This document shows positions 1-9,052 of a stretch of DNA of 64,000 bases, one piece after another. The stretch's first letter is position 1; the number at the start of each line of letters is the position of its first letter. This DNA is from Hyphomicrobium_A sp963817485. GTDB taxonomy: Bacteria > Pseudomonadota > Alphaproteobacteria > Rhizobiales > Hyphomicrobiaceae. The position numbers were made by a program, and so were the translations under genes. Below the pieces are notes generated by a model that was given only the letters and a program-made list of their open reading frames with translations, made no database searches and was not told the DNA's origin. Where the stretch lies: NCBI GenBank assembly GCA_963817485.1, contig CAWFOR010000026.1, positions 217,355 to 281,354 on the forward strand. Reading direction: 5' to 3'.

Positions 1-126
1 ATTATGGCGCCGGGCGCCTTGCCAATCCCTTGCGGCGCCGGGACGCGTGCCGACATGGTTTAGAGATACGGTTTGCGGGGGCCGCGGGAAAGCTCTAAGC
101 AATCATGGAACGGAGATCGAACGCGT

Positions 127-318
127 ATGGAATTCGTCCTTTACCACCTTGTCACGGTCGCTGTCGCGGCCGTCGTCATCGTGCTGCTGTTGGGCCTGTG
201 GAACCTCACGCGCGGCAACAACTCGAGCCGCAGCCAGACGCTGATGCGCTGGCGCGTCGGTCTGCAGGCAGTGGCGATCGTCATCATCATGCTCTTCGTT
301 TTCGTCCACTACCGCTGA
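127..318 (+). CDS. Twin transmembrane (HIG1-like) small membrane protein
   Basis: A 63-residue protein with two hydrophobic segments, roughly residues 4-24 and 43-60, joined by a short polar loop containing a Met-Arg-Trp-Arg patch just before the second helix. Size and layout match the small twin transmembrane proteins that alphaproteobacteria carry next to the cobalamin adenosyltransferase and etf genes. The ATG at 127 is preferred over upstream non-ATG starts because it has a GGAG at 112-115 and begins directly with the first membrane segment. The function of the family is not known. It lies 81 bp upstream of the adenosyltransferase gene and may share its transcript. Confidence 0.75.
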   Translation: MEFVLYHLVTVAVAAVVIVLLLGLWNLTRGNNSSRSQTLMRWRVGLQAVAIVIIMLFVFVHYR

Positions 319-399
319 TCGCGAGGGCTTGCCCTTCCGGCATGCGAGCGCCCCAATTTGCGCTATGCTGGCAGAGCATGACGATCTCATAGGCCGCGC

Positions 400-984
400 A
401 TGGTCGTTCTGAACAAGATCTACACCCGCACCGGCGACGCAGGCACGACCGCTCTCGGCAGCGGCGAGCGCGTCCCCAAGCACGCGCTGCGCATTGCCGC
501 CTACGGCACCGTCGACGAGACCAACGCTTCGATCGGCATGGCGCGCGTGCACCTCGGCAACGCGCTGCCCGGTCTCGACGGCAAGCTCATCCGCATCCAG
601 AACGACCTGTTCGATCTCGGCGCCGACCTCTGCGTGCCCGACGGCGACGGCCGCAAGGGAAAGCAGAACCCGCTGCGCGTCAGCGAAGCGCAGGTGCAGC
701 GGCTCGAGGACGAGATCGACGAGATGAACACCGAGCTGCAGCCTCTGCGCTCCTTCGTGCTGCCGGGCGGCTCGCCGGCTTCCGCCGCGCTGCATGTTGC
801 GCGCACGGTGTGTCGCCGGGCCGAGCGCCTGATGGTCGAGCTTGCGGCGCAGCCGGGCGAGGTCGTCGCCGAGCCAGCGCTGAAGTACGTGAACCGCCTG
901 TCGGATTTTCTGTTCGTCGCCGGCCGTTACGCCAATGACCGCGGCAAGAGCGATGTCTTGTGGGTGCCGGGACAGAACCGGTAG
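400..984 (+). CDS. PduO-type cob(I)alamin adenosyltransferase
   Basis: This 194-residue protein should transfer the adenosyl group of ATP to cob(I)alamin to make coenzyme B12 in the cytoplasm. The N-terminal T-R-T-G-D-x-G-T-T motif (residues 9-17) is the ATP-binding signature of PduO-type enzymes, and the C-R-R-A-E-R motif from about residue 138 is the second family signature. Length is normal for the family, which forms trimeric four-helix bundles. It belongs to the common rhizobial cluster with the twin-membrane protein upstream and rhomboid and etfBA downstream. CobO-type enzymes do the same reaction but have a different fold and a P-loop, which is absent here. Confidence 0.93.
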   Translation: MVVLNKIYTRTGDAGTTALGSGERVPKHALRIAAYGTVDETNASIGMARVHLGNALPGLDGKLIRIQNDLFDLGADLCVPDGDGRKGKQNPLRVSEAQVQRLEDEIDEMNTELQPLRSFVLPGGSPASAALHVARTVCRRAERLMVELAAQPGEVVAEPALKYVNRLSDFLFVAGRYANDRGKSDVLWVPGQNR

Positions 985-1016
985 CGGTCAGTAATCTAGA
1001 GCGCAGCAGGGCCCCA

Positions 1017-1722
1017 GTGTTCATCCCCCTCCGCGACGACAACGCGCTGAAATCGATCCGCTATCAGTACGTCACGATCTCCCTCATCGCCGTCAACGTG
1101 CTCGTCTACATCTTCGAGGTCTCGGGGCTCGACGACGGCGCGATCCGCAGCTTCGGGGTCACGCCGCGCGCGCTGATGGCCGGCAGTCTGTTCTCGACGC
1201 CGCTGCCCGACCGCGGAGGATAGCGTCCCCATTGTCGAGGGCGCGACGCTGCTCACCTACATGTTCTTCCACGCCGACATCTTCCACCTGCTCGGCAACA
1301 TGCTTTTTCTGTGGGTATTCGGCGACAACGTCGAGGACGCCATGGGACACGCCAAGTTTCTCTTTTTCTACCTCGCGTGCGGCGTGTTCGCGGGCCTTTT
1401 CCACGCGTGGATGGTTCCGGACTCCGACCTGCCGCTGATCGGCGCCAGCGGTGCCGTCGCCGGCGTGATTGCGGCCTACCTCATGCTGCACCCCCGCGTC
1501 GGGGTGTGGATATTGGCCTTCAAGTTCATCCCCCTGCGCATCTCGGCCGGGCTCGTGCTCGGCCTGTGGATCGTGCTGCAGATCGTGATGGTGGCCGTAT
1601 CGGACGCCGGCCCCACCGCTTGGTGGGCTCATATCGGCGGGCTTCTCGCCGGGGCGGCGCTGATCCTGGTGCTGCGTCGCCCGGGCGTGCCGCTGTTCGA
1701 CAAGGGCACGCGGCTCGCCTGA
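1017..1722 (+). pseudogene. Rhomboid family intramembrane serine protease, frame-disrupted
   Basis: Encodes a rhomboid protease in two frames. The first part starts at GTG 1017 (V-F-I-P-L-R-D-D-N) and holds the first membrane helix; it runs into a stop at 1221. From about 1210 the reading continues one frame over (A-E-D-S-V-P-I-V-E-G-A-T-L-L-T-Y) through the rest of the family. The catalytic Ser is in G-A-S-G (codon 1447) and the catalytic His in W-W-A-H-I-G-G (codon 1630), so both active-site residues survive. Removing one base between 1203 and 1212 restores a protein of about 234 residues. It is either a sequencing insertion or a recent lesion; no other damage is visible. Substrates are unknown. 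Confidence 0.85.
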
Positions 1723-1956
1723 GCCATGCAGGGGCTTGGTGAGCCGGCCTTACATGCGCACATTTGCCGGACAGGGTTAACCGGCGGCGCCAATTGACTT
1801 GCCCCGGCCGCACTCGTACGTTGCCTTCGCACTTGCGAATAGGCAATAAGCGCTGCGACCTGGGGCTTTTCGCGCGGAAATGGCGACGATTCATCGCGCT
1901 GCACAACCGCTCCAGTCCGGGTCAGCATAGCGCCGCGCGGTCGGGAGCAGGACGGC

Positions 1957-2712
1957 ATGAAGGTGTTGGTGCCGGTCAAGCGGGTCGTCGATTACAACGT
2001 CAAGATTCGGGTGAAGCCCGACGGATCGGGAATCGACCTCGCCAACGTCAAGATGTCGATGAACCCCTTCGACGAGATCGCCGTCGAGGAGGCGGTGCGT
2101 TTGAAGGAGAAGGGTACGGCGACCGAGATCGTCGTCGTCTCCGTCGGGCCGCCGAAGGCGCAGGAGACGATCCGCGCCGCGCAAGCGATCGGCGCCGACC
2201 GCGGCATCCTCGTCGAGACGCCGGAGGGCGCGATCGTAGAGCCGCTCGCCGTCGCCAAGCTCCTGAAGGCCATCGTCGACGCGGAGAAGCCCGAGCTCGT
2301 CATCCTCGGCAAGCAGGCGATCGACGACGACTGCAATCAGACCGGACAGATGCTGGCAGCTCTTCTCGGCTGGCCGCAGGGCACCTTCGCCTCCAAACTC
2401 GCGATTGAGAGCGGCAGCATCTCGGTTACGCGCGAGGTCGACGGCGGCCTCGAGACGGTGCAGCTCAAGATGCCTGCAGTGGTGACCACCGACCTGCGCC
2501 TCAACGAGCCGCGCTACCCATCGCTCCCGAACATCATGAAGGCGAAGAAGAAGCCCCTCGACGTGAAGAAGCCCGCGGACCTCGGCGTCGACATCGCGCC
2601 GCGGCTCAAGGTTTTGAAGATCGCCGAGCCCGCGAGCCGCAAGGCCGGCGTCAAGGTTGGCAGCGTCGCCGAGCTCGTCGCCAAGCTCAAGACCGAAGCC
2701 GGGGTGCTCTGA
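1957..2712 (+). CDS. etfB: Electron transfer flavoprotein subunit beta
   Basis: The 251-residue small subunit of ETF, the soluble FAD/AMP heterodimer that takes electrons from acyl-CoA and other dehydrogenases and passes them to ETF-ubiquinone oxidoreductase. The N-terminus (K-V-L-V-P-V-K-R-V-V-D-Y) and the N-P-F-D-E-I-A-V-E-E-A segment are family hallmarks, and length is standard. It starts a tight operon: etfA follows after 2 bp and hbdA after another 48 bp. The 234 bp upstream carries no gene and probably holds the promoter. Confidence 0.96.
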   Translation: MKVLVPVKRVVDYNVKIRVKPDGSGIDLANVKMSMNPFDEIAVEEAVRLKEKGTATEIVVVSVGPPKAQETIRAAQAIGADRGILVETPEGAIVEPLAVAKLLKAIVDAEKPELVILGKQAIDDDCNQTGQMLAALLGWPQGTFASKLAIESGSISVTREVDGGLETVQLKMPAVVTTDLRLNEPRYPSLPNIMKAKKKPLDVKKPADLGVDIAPRLKVLKIAEPASRKAGVKVGSVAELVAKLKTEAGVL

Positions 2713-2714
2713 CG

Positions 2715-3656
2715 ATGGCGATCCTTCTGCTGGCGGAGCACACCAATGGCGCGCTGAACCCGGCGACGGGCAAGGCGCTCTCGGCAGCCGCAGCGCTGGG
2801 CGACACGATCGACGTGCTTGTCGCGGGCTCCGGCGCCAAGCCGGCGGCCGAGGCCGCCGCCAAGCTCACGGGCATCGGCAAGGTTTTGCTCGCCGATGCC
2901 CCTCAGTTCGAGCATGGGCTCGCGGAAGAGGTGGCGGCGCTCATCGTGCCGCTGATGGCCAATTACGATGCGCTCGTCGCACCGGCGACGTCGTCGGGCA
3001 AGAACATCGCCCCGCGTGTCGCCGCTGCGCTCGATGTGATGCAGATCTCCGATATCACCAAGGTTTTGTCGAAGGACACCTTCGAACGGCCGATCTACGC
3101 CGGCAACGCCATCCAGACCGTGCAGTCGTCGGACGGCAAGAAGGTCATCACGGTGCGCATCGCGGCGTTTCCGTCCGCACCCGAGGGCGGATCGGCCGCG
3201 GTCGAGACCATTGTCGCCCCCGCTCCCGTCGGGCTTTCAAAGTTCTCGAAGGCGGAACTCACGACCTCGGACCGGCCCGAGCTTGCTTCCGCGCGCATCA
3301 TCGTGTCCGGCGGCCGCGGCCTGCAGTCGGGTGAGAACTTCAAGAAGCTGCTCGAGCCTGTCGCCGACGCGCTCGGCGCCGCGGTCGGGGCTTCGCGCGC
3401 CGCGGTCGATGCGGGCTACGTGCCCAACGACATGCAGGTGGGCCAGACCGGCAAGGTGGTCGCGCCCGACCTCTACATGGCGGTCGGCATCTCCGGCGCG
3501 ATCCAGCATCTCGCCGGCATGAAGGATTCAAAGATCATCGTCGCGATCAACAAGGACAGCGAGGCGCCGATCTTTCAGGTCGCGGACTACGGACTCGTCG
3601 CCGATCTTTTTCAGGCGCTGCCGGAGCTAGAGGCGGAGTTGAAGAAGAGCGGCTGA
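2715..3656 (+). CDS. etfA: Electron transfer flavoprotein subunit alpha
   Basis: The 313-residue large ETF subunit, which binds FAD through its C-terminal domain. The C-terminal signature is clear: Y-M-A-V-G-I-S-G-A-I-Q-H-L-A-G-M followed by I-V-A-I-N-K-D, A-P-I-F and A-D-Y-G. The N-terminal domain begins I-L-L-L-A-E-H. Length is normal. It is translated 2 bp after etfB, so the two subunits are made together, and it precedes a beta-hydroxyacyl-CoA dehydrogenase, which fits fatty acid or polyhydroxybutyrate oxidation feeding electrons to ETF. Confidence 0.96.
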   Translation: MAILLLAEHTNGALNPATGKALSAAAALGDTIDVLVAGSGAKPAAEAAAKLTGIGKVLLADAPQFEHGLAEEVAALIVPLMANYDALVAPATSSGKNIAPRVAAALDVMQISDITKVLSKDTFERPIYAGNAIQTVQSSDGKKVITVRIAAFPSAPEGGSAAVETIVAPAPVGLSKFSKAELTTSDRPELASARIIVSGGRGLQSGENFKKLLEPVADALGAAVGASRAAVDAGYVPNDMQVGQTGKVVAPDLYMAVGISGAIQHLAGMKDSKIIVAINKDSEAPIFQVADYGLVADLFQALPELEAELKKSG

Positions 3657-3704
3657 GTAGAGCGGGGAAAAAATAATAGCTCGGGGACAGAAGGACGTGC
3701 GGTC

Positions 3705-4634
<930 letters not shown>

Positions 4635-4639
4635 GGGGC

Positions 4640-5338
4640 TTATTTGCCGTATTCGTCGTGCCGGCGAACCCAGTACGGGCCGCGGCCATTTTCGTCGCGT
4701 CCCTTCGGGACCAGGTCCAGGTAGTTATAGTCCGTGCTCAGCAGATCGATGCCGCGGGCGTAGGCGGAATAGGTGTGAAAGGAATTCCCGGCGTCATCCT
4801 TGAAGAAGATGCTGATGCCTTCACGTTCGGAGGCTTCTGGATCCTGACGTTTGAAATTGTATATCGCGCGTTTTGCGTCGATTTCGTCCGGCGTGAACGA
4901 GACGTGATAGTCGAAGTTGAAATCGGACCCGTGTGAGGAGAACCAATCGAAGGTCCAGCCCATGCGTTTCCGGTAGGCAGCGAGCTTTGCGTAGGGTGCC
5001 CGGGAGACAGCGATCATCGTTACGTCACGCTGATTGAGATGCACGATTATCGAATTGAAGTTGTCAGCCCAGCGTGAACAGTGCGGACAGCCCGCGTTCC
5101 AGTCCGGCCCGAACATGAAATGGTAGACGACGAGCTGGCTGCGGCCATCGAACAGCTCGGCAAGCGTCCGTTTGCCGTCAGCACCCTCGAATACGTAGCT
5201 CTTATCTACTTTGGTCCAGGGCAGCTCACGCCGCAGCCGGCTCAGTTCATCGCGTGCCCTCGTGAACTCCTTCTCCTGGAGAAGAAGCGCCTCGCGTGCG
5301 CGCAGCCATTCCGATTGTGAAACGACCTTATGCTGCAT
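4640..5338 (-). CDS. DUF899 thioredoxin-like protein
   Basis: A 232-residue protein of the DUF899 family. It has an N-terminal charged helical stretch (residues 10-40), then a thioredoxin-like core with F-M-F-G-P-D-W and a C-P-H-C pair at residues 84-87, and the family's C-terminal H-T-Y-S-A-Y-A-R-G motif. The family has a thioredoxin fold and no agreed substrate; the C-x-x-C suggests redox activity, which is inference. It converges on hbdA, with only 5 bp between the two stop codons. The glutathione S-transferase lies upstream on the same strand, 18 bp away, so the two are probably cotranscribed. Confidence 0.88.
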   Translation of the reverse strand: MQHKVVSQSEWLRAREALLLQEKEFTRARDELSRLRRELPWTKVDKSYVFEGADGKRTLAELFDGRSQLVVYHFMFGPDWNAGCPHCSRWADNFNSIIVHLNQRDVTMIAVSRAPYAKLAAYRKRMGWTFDWFSSHGSDFNFDYHVSFTPDEIDAKRAIYNFKRQDPEASEREGISIFFKDDAGNSFHTYSAYARGIDLLSTDYNYLDLVPKGRDENGRGPYWVRRHDEYGK

Positions 5339-5356
5339 GACGCTCCCCCCTGCGGA

Positions 5357-5995
5357 TCAGGCCGCAACGGCCGGGCGCGGCGGTGGAGCGGTCTCCGCCC
5401 AGCAGGGCAGCGCCGACAGCCGCTCGAACCAGCGGGCAACGTTCTTGTAGGCGGCAACCGGCAGCTTGGCCTCGTTGGCGTAGAACAGATACGAGCCGAC
5501 GGTGAAGTCCGCGAGCGTGGGGCCGGATCCCACAAGCCACTCGCGTTTGGCGAGATGCTGGTCGAGGACGGACGCCTCCTTGTTGAAGGCCTCCGTCGCC
5601 TTCGATACGACGGCCGCATCGGGGCCGCCGAGGCCGAAGATGCCCTTGACCAGGTTCTGGAAGGTGAGCGGCACGCAGGCGTCGCTGCCCCAATGCGCAC
5701 TCTGCCAGTTCTGCCAGCGCATGATGTCGGCGCGCGTGCGCGGGTCGTCGGGCCACAGCGTGTTGGGCGTCTTGCTGGCGAGGTACTGCAGAATCGCGTC
5801 GGACTCCCACAGCACGAAATCGCCGTCGACAAGCGTCGGCGTGCGACCGGCGGGATTGAGCGCGAGATATTGCGGCGTACGGTTCTCGCCCTTGAAGGCA
5901 TCGAGCTGTTGGTATTCCAGCGGAATGCCGAGGTGGGCCGCTACCGCCCGTACCTTCCAGGTTCGCGGAGAGGCGGAAAATCCATAGAGCTTCAT
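5357..5995 (-). CDS. Glutathione S-transferase family protein
   Basis: A 212-residue cytosolic GST. The N-terminal thioredoxin-like domain has S-A-S-P-R-T-W-K-V-R where the catalytic Ser/Cys is expected, the cis-Pro segment G-R-T-P-T-L-V and the E-S-D-A-I motif that contacts the gamma-glutamyl group of glutathione. The C-terminal part is all-helical with W-L-V-G and L-A-D-F-T motifs. Substrate cannot be told from sequence. It sits in a minus-strand run with the DUF899 gene downstream and the SRPBCC and ArsR genes upstream, a small stress-response set often found together. Confidence 0.9.
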   Translation of the reverse strand: MKLYGFSASPRTWKVRAVAAHLGIPLEYQQLDAFKGENRTPQYLALNPAGRTPTLVDGDFVLWESDAILQYLASKTPNTLWPDDPRTRADIMRWQNWQSAHWGSDACVPLTFQNLVKGIFGLGGPDAAVVSKATEAFNKEASVLDQHLAKREWLVGSGPTLADFTVGSYLFYANEAKLPVAAYKNVARWFERLSALPCWAETAPPPRPAVAA

Positions 5996-6028
5996 GACAA
6001 TCTCCTCTGCCTATCGTGTCGACTGATC

Positions 6029-6472
6029 TTATCGGGAAAGGTATGTCCCCAACCGCTCCATCGTCCCGTCCCAGCCGTGCTGGTGGCGGTCGCGGGCAGC
6101 CTCGTCGAAGAAGTGCTCGTGCGTGAGCGTCATGTCGGTGCCGCCCCCGGCGCTCTTCATTTGCACCGTGACCACCGATTCCCGCTCCGGCGTGCTCTCC
6201 CACGCCCAGGTGAAGACGAGCTTCTCGTTGGGAACGATCTCGCGATAGACGCCGCCGACGCGGTGCTGCTCGCCGCTCGGCATCTGCATGACGATACGGT
6301 AGCGGCCACCAACCTTGAGATCGGTTTCCGAGACGAGGATCTGACTATCGTTGCTGGGTCCGAACCACTGCTTCAGCGCTTGCGGGTCCGTCCACGCGCG
6401 GAAGACTTTTTCGACCGGGACGGCGTAGTGGCGTTTGAACCTGAGGCTCGGCTTTTCGAGGGTTGCTGCCAT
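6029..6472 (-). CDS. SRPBCC/AHSA1 domain protein
   Basis: A 147-residue single-domain protein of the START-like AHSA1 group. Family marks are V-F-R-A-W-T-D-P-x-x-L-x-x-W-F-G-P near the start and the C-terminal W-D-G-T-M-E-R-L motif. The fold makes a hydrophobic ligand cavity; the ligand is unknown. The ATG at 6472 is well supported by a GGAG 9 bases upstream. It overlaps the end of the ArsR gene by 100 bp, so translation is probably coupled. ArsR-SRPBCC pairs are common, and the regulator usually controls its partner. Confidence 0.88.
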   Translation of the reverse strand: MAATLEKPSLRFKRHYAVPVEKVFRAWTDPQALKQWFGPSNDSQILVSETDLKVGGRYRIVMQMPSGEQHRVGGVYREIVPNEKLVFTWAWESTPERESVVTVQMKSAGGGTDMTLTHEHFFDEAARDRHQHGWDGTMERLGTYLSR

Positions 6473-6801
6473 GTGTCACTCTCCAAATAGCGGCCCAGTG
6501 CATCGAGCCGCTCGGTCCAGAACTTCTCGTAGCGATGGAGCCACTGCGTGGCTTCCTCCAGCGGCGCGGCGCTGAGCCGGCAGCGCACGCTGCGGCCTGT
6601 CTTGTCGCGCGTCAGGAGGCCGGCGTCGGCGAGCACGCCGATGTGCTTCATGATGTTGGGCAGCGAGACGGGAAACGGCTTGGCGAGCTCGCTGACGGTC
6701 AGCTCCGGGGTTTCCGACAGCCGCAGCAGGATCGCGCGTCGCGTTGCGTCCGCCAGCGCCGAGAATGTGCGATCGAGCTTTGCCGGTTGATAGCTAACCA
6801 T
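6373..6801 (-). CDS. ArsR-family winged-helix transcriptional regulator
   Basis: A 142-residue regulator with the ArsR helix-turn-helix in residues 1-100: F-S-A-L-A-D-A-T-R-R-A-I-L followed by T-V-S-E-L-A and S-L-P-N-I-M-K-H-I-G-V-L. No metal-binding Cys pair is visible, so it is of the metal-independent type usually paired with AHSA1 genes. Family members typically stop soon after the R-L-D-A-L-x-x-Y-L-E segment; this one reads on for about 33 basic, low-complexity residues inside the downstream gene. The start ATG at 6801 is preferred because the homology begins there and it sits in a 14-bp palindrome likely to be its operator. Confidence 0.88.
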   Translation of the reverse strand: MVSYQPAKLDRTFSALADATRRAILLRLSETPELTVSELAKPFPVSLPNIMKHIGVLADAGLLTRDKTGRSVRCRLSAAPLEEATQWLHRYEKFWTERLDALGRYLESDTWQQPSKSRASGSNATTPSRSKKSSARGRTRKR

Positions 6802-6808
6802 ATGGTTA
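6795..6808. promoter_or_regulatory. 14-bp perfect palindrome, probable ArsR autoregulatory operator
   Basis: TAACCATATGGTTA is a perfect palindrome that contains the ATG of the ArsR regulator. Repressors of this family bind short palindromes overlapping their own promoter or start. Binding here would block expression of the regulator and its SRPBCC partner. The assignment to this regulator is inference from position. Confidence 0.6.
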
Positions 6809-6981
6809 AGTATTACGAGGCGGCACCGCATGTCAAGCGGCAAACGCGCGAGACCGGACGGGATGGGCCCGTGGCAGTAGCCCTCCCGCCGGTTCTCCCC
6901 GCGCGCTGCCGATGTTCTGACGGGGTTTGATCCGCGGCAGACGGGGCCGGCAGGCACGCGAAGCTCGTCTTCTGAAAAGGC

Positions 6982-7014
6982 AAACGGGGAGCCGCGCAAG
7001 GCCGCTCCCCGTTT
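6982..7014 (-). terminator. Probable rho-independent terminator of the sigma/fasciclin operon
   Basis: Two 11-base arms, AAACGGGGAGC (6982-6992) and GCTCCCCGTTT (7004-7014), form a perfect GC-rich stem with an 11-base loop, 12 bp past the fasciclin stop. On the minus strand it is followed by a short T-rich stretch. It separates the fasciclin operon from the ArsR gene downstream. Confidence 0.7.
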
Positions 7015-7026
7015 CGACGCGTAGGC

Positions 7027-7617
7027 TCAGTTCGGCTGCACGACATTGTCGATGACGTGGATGACGCCGTTCGACTGCATGACGTCCGAGATCGTGATGC
7101 GGCCGGCGTGACCGTGCGCATCCCAAACCGCGAGGTGCTTGTCGTTGACGCGCTTGATCCACAGCGACTGGCCGTTGGCGGTCTTGAGCTCAGCCGTTCC
7201 GCCCGCCTTGTCGACCATGGACCAGAGGTCCTGCGCCGTCAGCCGCCCAGGCACGACGTGATAGGTGAGGATGTCGGTGAGCTTGCCCTTGTTCTCCGGC
7301 TTCAAGAGCATCGGCACGGTGCCGGGCGGCAGCTTGTCGAAGGCCTCGTTGACAGGAGCAAACACGGTGAAGGGACCTTTGCCCGACAGCGTGTCGACGA
7401 GACCGGCCGCCTTCACGGCAGCGACGAGCGTCGTGTGCTCCTTCGAGTTGACCGCGTTCTCGATGATGTTCTTCGAGGGATACATCGGCGCGCCGCCGAC
7501 GGTCACGGTTCTCTCGGCGAAGCTCGGGGTCGCGGCGACGGCGCCCATGGTGACGACGAACGCGATCGCTGTAGCGCGAAACAGCGCCGAGGATGCGAGT
7601 GTTTTGAGATAGTGCAC
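7027..7617 (-). CDS. Secreted fasciclin (FAS1) domain protein
   Basis: A 196-residue exported protein with one FAS1 domain. The signal peptide covers about residues 1-33, ending A-T-P-S-F-A. FAS1 marks are T-T-L-V-A-A-V-K-A-A-G-L-V-D-T-L, G-P-F-T-V-F-A-P-V-N-E-A-F, L-T-Y-H-V-V-P-G and a final N-G-V-I-H-V-I-D. The GTG start at 7617 is favoured by a GGAGG 8 bases upstream and by the signal peptide. FAS1 domains mediate adhesion. The gene follows an ECF sigma factor and its anti-sigma factor, the same set that controls FAS1 proteins MPT70/MPT83 in mycobacteria, so it is probably a target of that sigma factor. Confidence 0.9.
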   Translation of the reverse strand: MHYLKTLASSALFRATAIAFVVTMGAVAATPSFAERTVTVGGAPMYPSKNIIENAVNSKEHTTLVAAVKAAGLVDTLSGKGPFTVFAPVNEAFDKLPPGTVPMLLKPENKGKLTDILTYHVVPGRLTAQDLWSMVDKAGGTAELKTANGQSLWIKRVNDKHLAVWDAHGHAGRITISDVMQSNGVIHVIDNVVQPN

Positions 7618-7733
7618 GGCGTAGTCCTCCGATCTGGGTTTGGTGCTCCGTGTGGGAGCTGGCCAAGTTACGGAGGGTGCGAGGGCCGGTTTCGCGCTGC
7701 GTCGGCCAATTATTTTTGCGCGGAAGTGAAACC

Positions 7734-8463
7734 TTACTTGGTCGCCTGCAGCAGCTTGCCCGCAAACAGCACCGGACCGGTCGGTTGTCCGGTGGGCGAG
7801 CCGCCTTCGGGCTCGAGACTGACGGCGAGCGTCGCGTCCTCGATGACCTTCGGCGAATAGCCCGCGAGCTGCGGCCCCACCACGGTGAACGGCTTGTCCC
7901 CGACGATGCCGAGCGAGCGCGGCGTCTTCAGCTCGTCGTTGACGAGCCACAGCTCGTAGCTCTTGCCGCGCTGCGGCTCGGCGGCGACGGCGCGGATGGT
8001 CAGGAGGCGCCTGTCGAGATCGACGGACACGAGGAACGCCGGCGATTGGGCGTCCTTCTGCAGCACGGCGACGAGCGTCCGCTCCGGCGGATGGACGATT
8101 TCGCGATAGCCGACGAAGAGCAGCAGAGAAGCCGCCAGAGCGGTGGCCGTGACCGCCGCCGCTCGCCAGCGGCTTAGCCTGCGCTTGATGCCGACGATTT
8201 GAGCGGTGAGCTTGCTCCCCCGTCAGCAGCACTTCCTCGAGCGCATCGACCCGGGCTTCGATCTCGGGCCAGATGGTCGCTGGCGCTTCGCGCGGCGGGA
8301 TCACTTCGACGAGCGGAGCAAGCCTGCGGCCCCACGCCTCTATCGCGCCGGCAAGCCGAGGCTCGCTGTGCGCGCGCAGGGTCACGGCCGCGCGCTCGCC
8401 CGCGGGGAGCGTGCCCAGCACGTACTCCGCGGCGATCAGGTCGATGTCCTCACCGTTCGTCAT
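7734..8463 (-). pseudogene. Anti-sigma factor, RskA/ChrR-like, frame-disrupted
   Basis: An anti-sigma factor read in two frames. The N-terminal part (ATG 8463) has the sigma-binding helical domain (A-A-E-Y-V-L-G-T-L, G-A-I-E-A-W-G-R-R-L-A-P-L). After a run of five C on the plus strand (8218-8222) the frame moves by one and the reading continues with a membrane helix (A-V-T-A-T-A-L-A-A-S-L-L-L-F-V) and the periplasmic RskA domain (G-K-S-Y-E-L-W-L-V, down to 7734). Deleting one C gives an unbroken protein of about 242 residues. Its start overlaps the sigma factor stop by 4 bp, which is usual for sigma/anti-sigma pairs. It should hold the sigma factor at the membrane until a signal releases it. 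Confidence 0.85.
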
Positions 8464-9020
8464 GAGCCGAGGCACTTCCTCAGTTGCGCCAGGCTGCGGT
8501 GCAGCCAGGTCTTGATGGTTGCCACGGGGTGGGCGAAGCGCTTCGCCAGCTCGTCGCGGCTGAGCCCGTTGTAGTAGGCGAGCAGCACGATCTCGCGGCG
8601 CTCCGGGTCGAGCCCCTGCAGACACTCCTGCAGGCGGCGCAGGTCCTGGCTCAGCTCGGCACCTTGTAGCGGATTCAAACCCTCCTCCACGACCTCGAGC
8701 GCTTCCGGCGCGTCCTCGATCGAGACCGGTGTCCGCCGCCGCACCTCGTCGATGGCGCGGTTGCGGGCAATGGTTGCCATCCAGGTGATGGGCGACGCCT
8801 TGGCGGGGTCGAAGGTTGCCGCTCGCTCCCAGATGCGCACGTAGACGTCCTGCAGCACGTCCTCGGCCATGGCGCGGCGCGGCAGGATGCGCACGACGAT
8901 GCCCCACAGCTTGGCCGACGTCGCCTTGTAGACCGCGGCAAACGCCTCGCGGTCGCGCGCGGCGACGCGGGCCAGCAGGTCGGAAAGATCGGCGGCAGGC
9001 GGCTTTGTCATCGTGATCAC
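8460..9020 (-). CDS. ECF RNA polymerase sigma factor, SigK-like
   Basis: A 186-residue ECF sigma factor with region 2 (A-F-A-A-V-Y, then A-E-D-V-L-Q-D-V-Y-V-R-I-W and W-M-A-T-I-A-R-N-R-A-I-D-E-V-R-R) and region 4 (L-D-P-E-R-R-E-I-V-L-L-A-Y-Y-N-G-L-S-R-D-E-L-A, V-A-T-I-K-T-W-L-H-R-S-L). It is followed by an RskA-like anti-sigma factor (ATGA overlap) and a FAS1 gene, matching the SigK group. Start could be GTG 9020 or ATG 9011; neither has a strong ribosome site. The HAD gene ends 32 bp upstream. Confidence 0.92.
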   Translation of the reverse strand: MITMTKPPAADLSDLLARVAARDREAFAAVYKATSAKLWGIVVRILPRRAMAEDVLQDVYVRIWERAATFDPAKASPITWMATIARNRAIDEVRRRTPVSIEDAPEALEVVEEGLNPLQGAELSQDLRRLQECLQGLDPERREIVLLAYYNGLSRDELAKRFAHPVATIKTWLHRSLAQLRKCLGS

Positions 9021-9052
9021 AATTCAGGATACGGATGCCGGCCGTATCGGTT

